Shown in pieces: positions 30,416 through 32,071 of a DNA stretch of 32,071 nt. Position numbers and translations under genes: made by a program. The notes under the pieces were generated by a model. That model was not told where the DNA came from. It searched no databases and saw only the letters and a list, made by a program, of their open reading frames with translations. How positions within the stretch are numbered: the first letter of the stretch is position 1; each line of letters starts with the position of its first letter. The stretch is from Nocardia mexicana NBRC 108244 (GTDB lineage Bacteria; Actinomycetota; Actinomycetes; Mycobacteriales; Mycobacteriaceae), in NCBI RefSeq assembly GCF_001613165.1, contig NZ_BDBV01000034.1, positions 1 to 32,071 of the forward strand, read 5' to 3'.

Positions 30416-30475
30416 CCACTCCGACCACAGGACGCTGCGAATTATCGTAGTCGCTGAACAGCCTGGTCGGAGTGG
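30416..30475. promoter_or_regulatory. Perfect 12-bp inverted repeat around the GMC promoter
   Basis: CCACTCCGACCA (30416-30427) and TGGTCGGAGTGG (30464-30475) are exact inverted repeats with a 36-base spacer. On the minus strand the spacer contains TACGAT and an overlapping GATAAT, good -10 candidates for the GMC gene. The arrangement suggests an operator pair or looped repression; a small mobile element is possible but no target duplication was seen. Confidence 0.55.
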
Positions 30476-30498
30476 GTTTCGTGCCCCGAAAACAGTGG

Positions 30499-31044
30499 TC
30501 AGCACTCGTTGGAGAAAAAGGCGCGCACATAGCTCGCCGACTGCCGCACATACATCCACGCCCAATACCGCAGACCCGACTCGGCCGGGCTGGCGACCAT
30601 GGTCAGCTCGCCGGGGAAGCACTTGCCGACGATGTAGCGGGCGCGCGACACGTGCGGAACATTGGTGATGACGATCAGGTGCCGCCAGCCGAAACGTTGT
30701 GCGCGGCGGGCGATCTCCTGCGCCTCGCCCTGCGTGGTCCACGGGTCGGGGACGAAACAGTCGACGTGGAACGGATATCCGCCGTCGCAGTAGCGGTCCA
30801 TCACCGAGTCGTCGGCGCCGGTGGAGCGGGAGATCAGCAGCTCTGGGGCGAGCCCCCGGCGCGCCAGGTCGAGACCGATGTCGAAGCGTTCGTAGGCGGT
30901 TCCGCCGAGCACCACGATGGCATCGGCCGGGCGTAGCGGGTCCGTCTGCGGGTGCACATAGACCGGCAGGCCCGCCGCCGCGAGCGCCCCGATCAGGGCC
31001 GCGAGGGCGACGAGCGTGACCACGGCCCGTCGGAGTGCGCGCAC
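30499..31044 (-). CDS. YdcF/DUF218 family protein
   Basis: A 181-aa protein with an N-terminal membrane segment at about 7-27 and a YdcF/SanA-like domain. The visible signature is PADAIVVLGGTAYERFDIGL, then the core PWTTQGEAQEIARRAQRFGW and ITNVPHVSRARYIVGK. The family is thought to bind nucleotides or act in envelope metabolism (SanA and ElyC in Enterobacteria affect envelope integrity), but the activity is not established. GTG 31044 coincides with the start predicted from TATCGT. The ORF ends 107 bases before the GMC start, so the two may be transcribed together. Confidence 0.85.
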   Translation of the reverse strand: MRALRRAVVTLVALAALIGALAAAGLPVYVHPQTDPLRPADAIVVLGGTAYERFDIGLDLARRGLAPELLISRSTGADDSVMDRYCDGGYPFHVDCFVPDPWTTQGEAQEIARRAQRFGWRHLIVITNVPHVSRARYIVGKCFPGELTMVASPAESGLRYWAWMYVRQSASYVRAFFSNEC

Positions 31045-31050
31045 ACCTCG

Positions 31051-31056
31051 ACGATA
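31051..31056 (-). promoter_or_regulatory. -10 element of the YdcF-like gene
   Basis: TATCGT on the minus strand is followed by six bases and then the GTG at 31044, so transcription start and start codon coincide exactly. Confidence 0.45.
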
Positions 31057-31092
31057 CCGATCTGCACGGAACGGGCTGCGCGGCTGCGGTCC

Positions 31093-32071
31093 CTACTGCG
31101 TGGTCTCCTCGACTTCCGTCGACCGCGGCGGTGCGTGCGAACCCCAGCCGATGGATGCCTCGGCGCGCATCCGATCGACCATGTGCGGGTAGTGCAGTTC
31201 GAAGGCGGGCCGCTCGGAGCGGATCCGCGGCAGTTCGAAGAAGTTGTGCCGCGGCGGCGGGCAGGTGGTCGCCCATTCCAGCGAATTCCCGTACCCCCAC
31301 GGATCGTCCACCGTCACCACCTCGCCGTAGCGGTAGCTCTTGAAGACGTTCCACGCGAAGGTGACCATCGAATACCCCAGCACGAACGACCCGATGGTGG
31401 AAATCGTATTGAGCATGGTGAATCCGTCGGTCTCCAGATAGTCGGCATACCGGCGCGGCATGCCCTCCGCACCGAGCCAGTGCTGCACCAGGAACGTCAG
31501 GTGGAAGCCGAAGAACGTGGACCAGAAGTGGATCTTGCCCAGCCGCTCGTCCAGGAAGCGTCCGGTCATCTTCGGGAACCAGAAGTAGATCCCGCCGAAG
31601 GTCGCGAACACGATGGTCCCGAACAGCACGTAGTGGAAGTGCGCCACCACGAAATAGGTATCGGAGACGTGGAAGTCCAGCGGCGGGCTGGCGAGGATCA
31701 CCCCCGACAGGCCGCCGAACAGGAAGGTGGTGATGAACCCGATCGACCACAGCATGGGCGTCTCGAACGTCAACTGCCCCCGCCACATCGTGCCGATCCA
31801 GTTGAAGAACTTCACGCCCGTCGGCACCGCGATGAGGAACGTCATCAGCGAGAAGAACGGCAGCAGAACCGATCCCGTGACGAACATGTGGTGCGCCCAT
31901 ACCGCCATCGAGAGCGCCGCGATCGACAGCGTCGCGTAAACCAGTGTGGTGTAACCGAACAGCGGCTTGCGGCTGAACACCGGCACGATCTCGGTGATGA
32001 TCCCGAAGAACGGCAGCGCCACGATGTAGACCTCGGGATGGCCGAAGAACCAGAACAGATGCTGGAACAGG
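31093..32071 (-). CDS. ctaD: Cytochrome c oxidase subunit I (3' part)
   Basis: The C-terminal 325 or so residues of aa3-type oxidase subunit I, the subunit that reduces O2 and pumps protons. The gene enters from the right edge. HPEVY near the edge contains the Cu-B His and the cross-linked Tyr, VWAHHMF carries the two further Cu-B His residues, and AHFHYVLFG carries the heme a3 and heme a ligands. Several transmembrane segments follow, then a hydrophilic tail ending in EVEETTQ. The N-terminal half, including the first heme ligand, lies outside the window. Actinobacteria often have several ctaD copies, so this may not be the main one. Confidence 0.97.
   Translation of the reverse strand, partial: LFQHLFWFFGHPEVYIVALPFFGIITEIVPVFSRKPLFGYTTLVYATLSIAALSMAVWAHHMFVTGSVLLPFFSLMTFLIAVPTGVKFFNWIGTMWRGQLTFETPMLWSIGFITTFLFGGLSGVILASPPLDFHVSDTYFVVAHFHYVLFGTIVFATFGGIYFWFPKMTGRFLDERLGKIHFWSTFFGFHLTFLVQHWLGAEGMPRRYADYLETDGFTMLNTISTIGSFVLGYSMVTFAWNVFKSYRYGEVVTVDDPWGYGNSLEWATTCPPPRHNFFELPRIRSERPAFELHYPHMVDRMRAEASIGWGSHAPPRSTEVEETTQ

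Noticed and set aside
30416..30475. Miniature transposon bounded by the 12-bp inverted repeats
   Set aside because: Only 60 bases long, no target-site duplication seen, and it coincides with a promoter; kept as a regulatory candidate.
30392..31900. Fusion of the GMC gene with upstream minus-strand sequence into a 1043-aa protein
   Set aside because: The extension is out of frame with the YdcF-like and ctaD genes that occupy it, and the GMC start has its own ribosome binding site.

Overview
The window is high-GC actinobacterial DNA, most likely from Nocardia or a close relative in the Mycobacteriales. The evidence is an mce (mycolic-acid bacterium type) lipid-uptake operon, a deazaflavin (F420)-type nitroreductase, many GTG starts, several genes whose start codon coincides with the predicted transcription start, and a dispersed palindromic repeat that I associate with Nocardia genomes from memory. 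I could not run any search, so the genus is an inference.

Left part (1-13,700): mostly small transcription units with regulators. They are the tail of a secreted Pro-rich protein, a pentapeptide-repeat protein, a Tat-signal SDR oxidoreductase, a NarL-type two-component pair, a YczE-like membrane protein, a tryptophanyl-tRNA synthetase behind a complete-looking tryptophan attenuator, a VIT-family transporter, a MerR/methyltransferase divergent pair, a MarR/rhodanese divergent pair, an APH-like kinase, a Ddn-type nitroreductase with a divergent TetR, an alpha/beta hydrolase, and a GNAT/LysR divergent pair.

Middle (13,730-17,700): two intergenic regions carry palindromic elements that run directly into short tandem-repeat arrays. 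Between them lies an orphan, monomeric PheRS-like ligase preceded by its own candidate leader ORF and a 13-bp inverted repeat. A DUF389 membrane protein and a ChaA-type cation/proton antiporter follow.

Right part (17,700-32,071): an AT-rich regulatory region containing a perfect match to the KstR operator consensus precedes a full mce operon (yrbEA, yrbEB, mceA-mceF, mas) whose genes overlap or nearly touch. The MceG ATPase is not here. Then come a DUF6412-like small membrane protein with a YidC/Oxa1 paralogue, an unrecognised 173-aa protein, a GMC-type FAD oxidoreductase, a YdcF/DUF218 protein, and the 3' part of ctaD (cytochrome c oxidase subunit I), cut by the window edge.

The strongest items for follow-up are the tryptophan attenuator (three mutually exclusive helices and an MRISVHLAWWLP leader peptide), the leader region of the PheRS-like gene, the KstR-like operator in the mce promoter, and the palindrome-plus-tandem-array loci. 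Functions are assigned from motifs read by eye.
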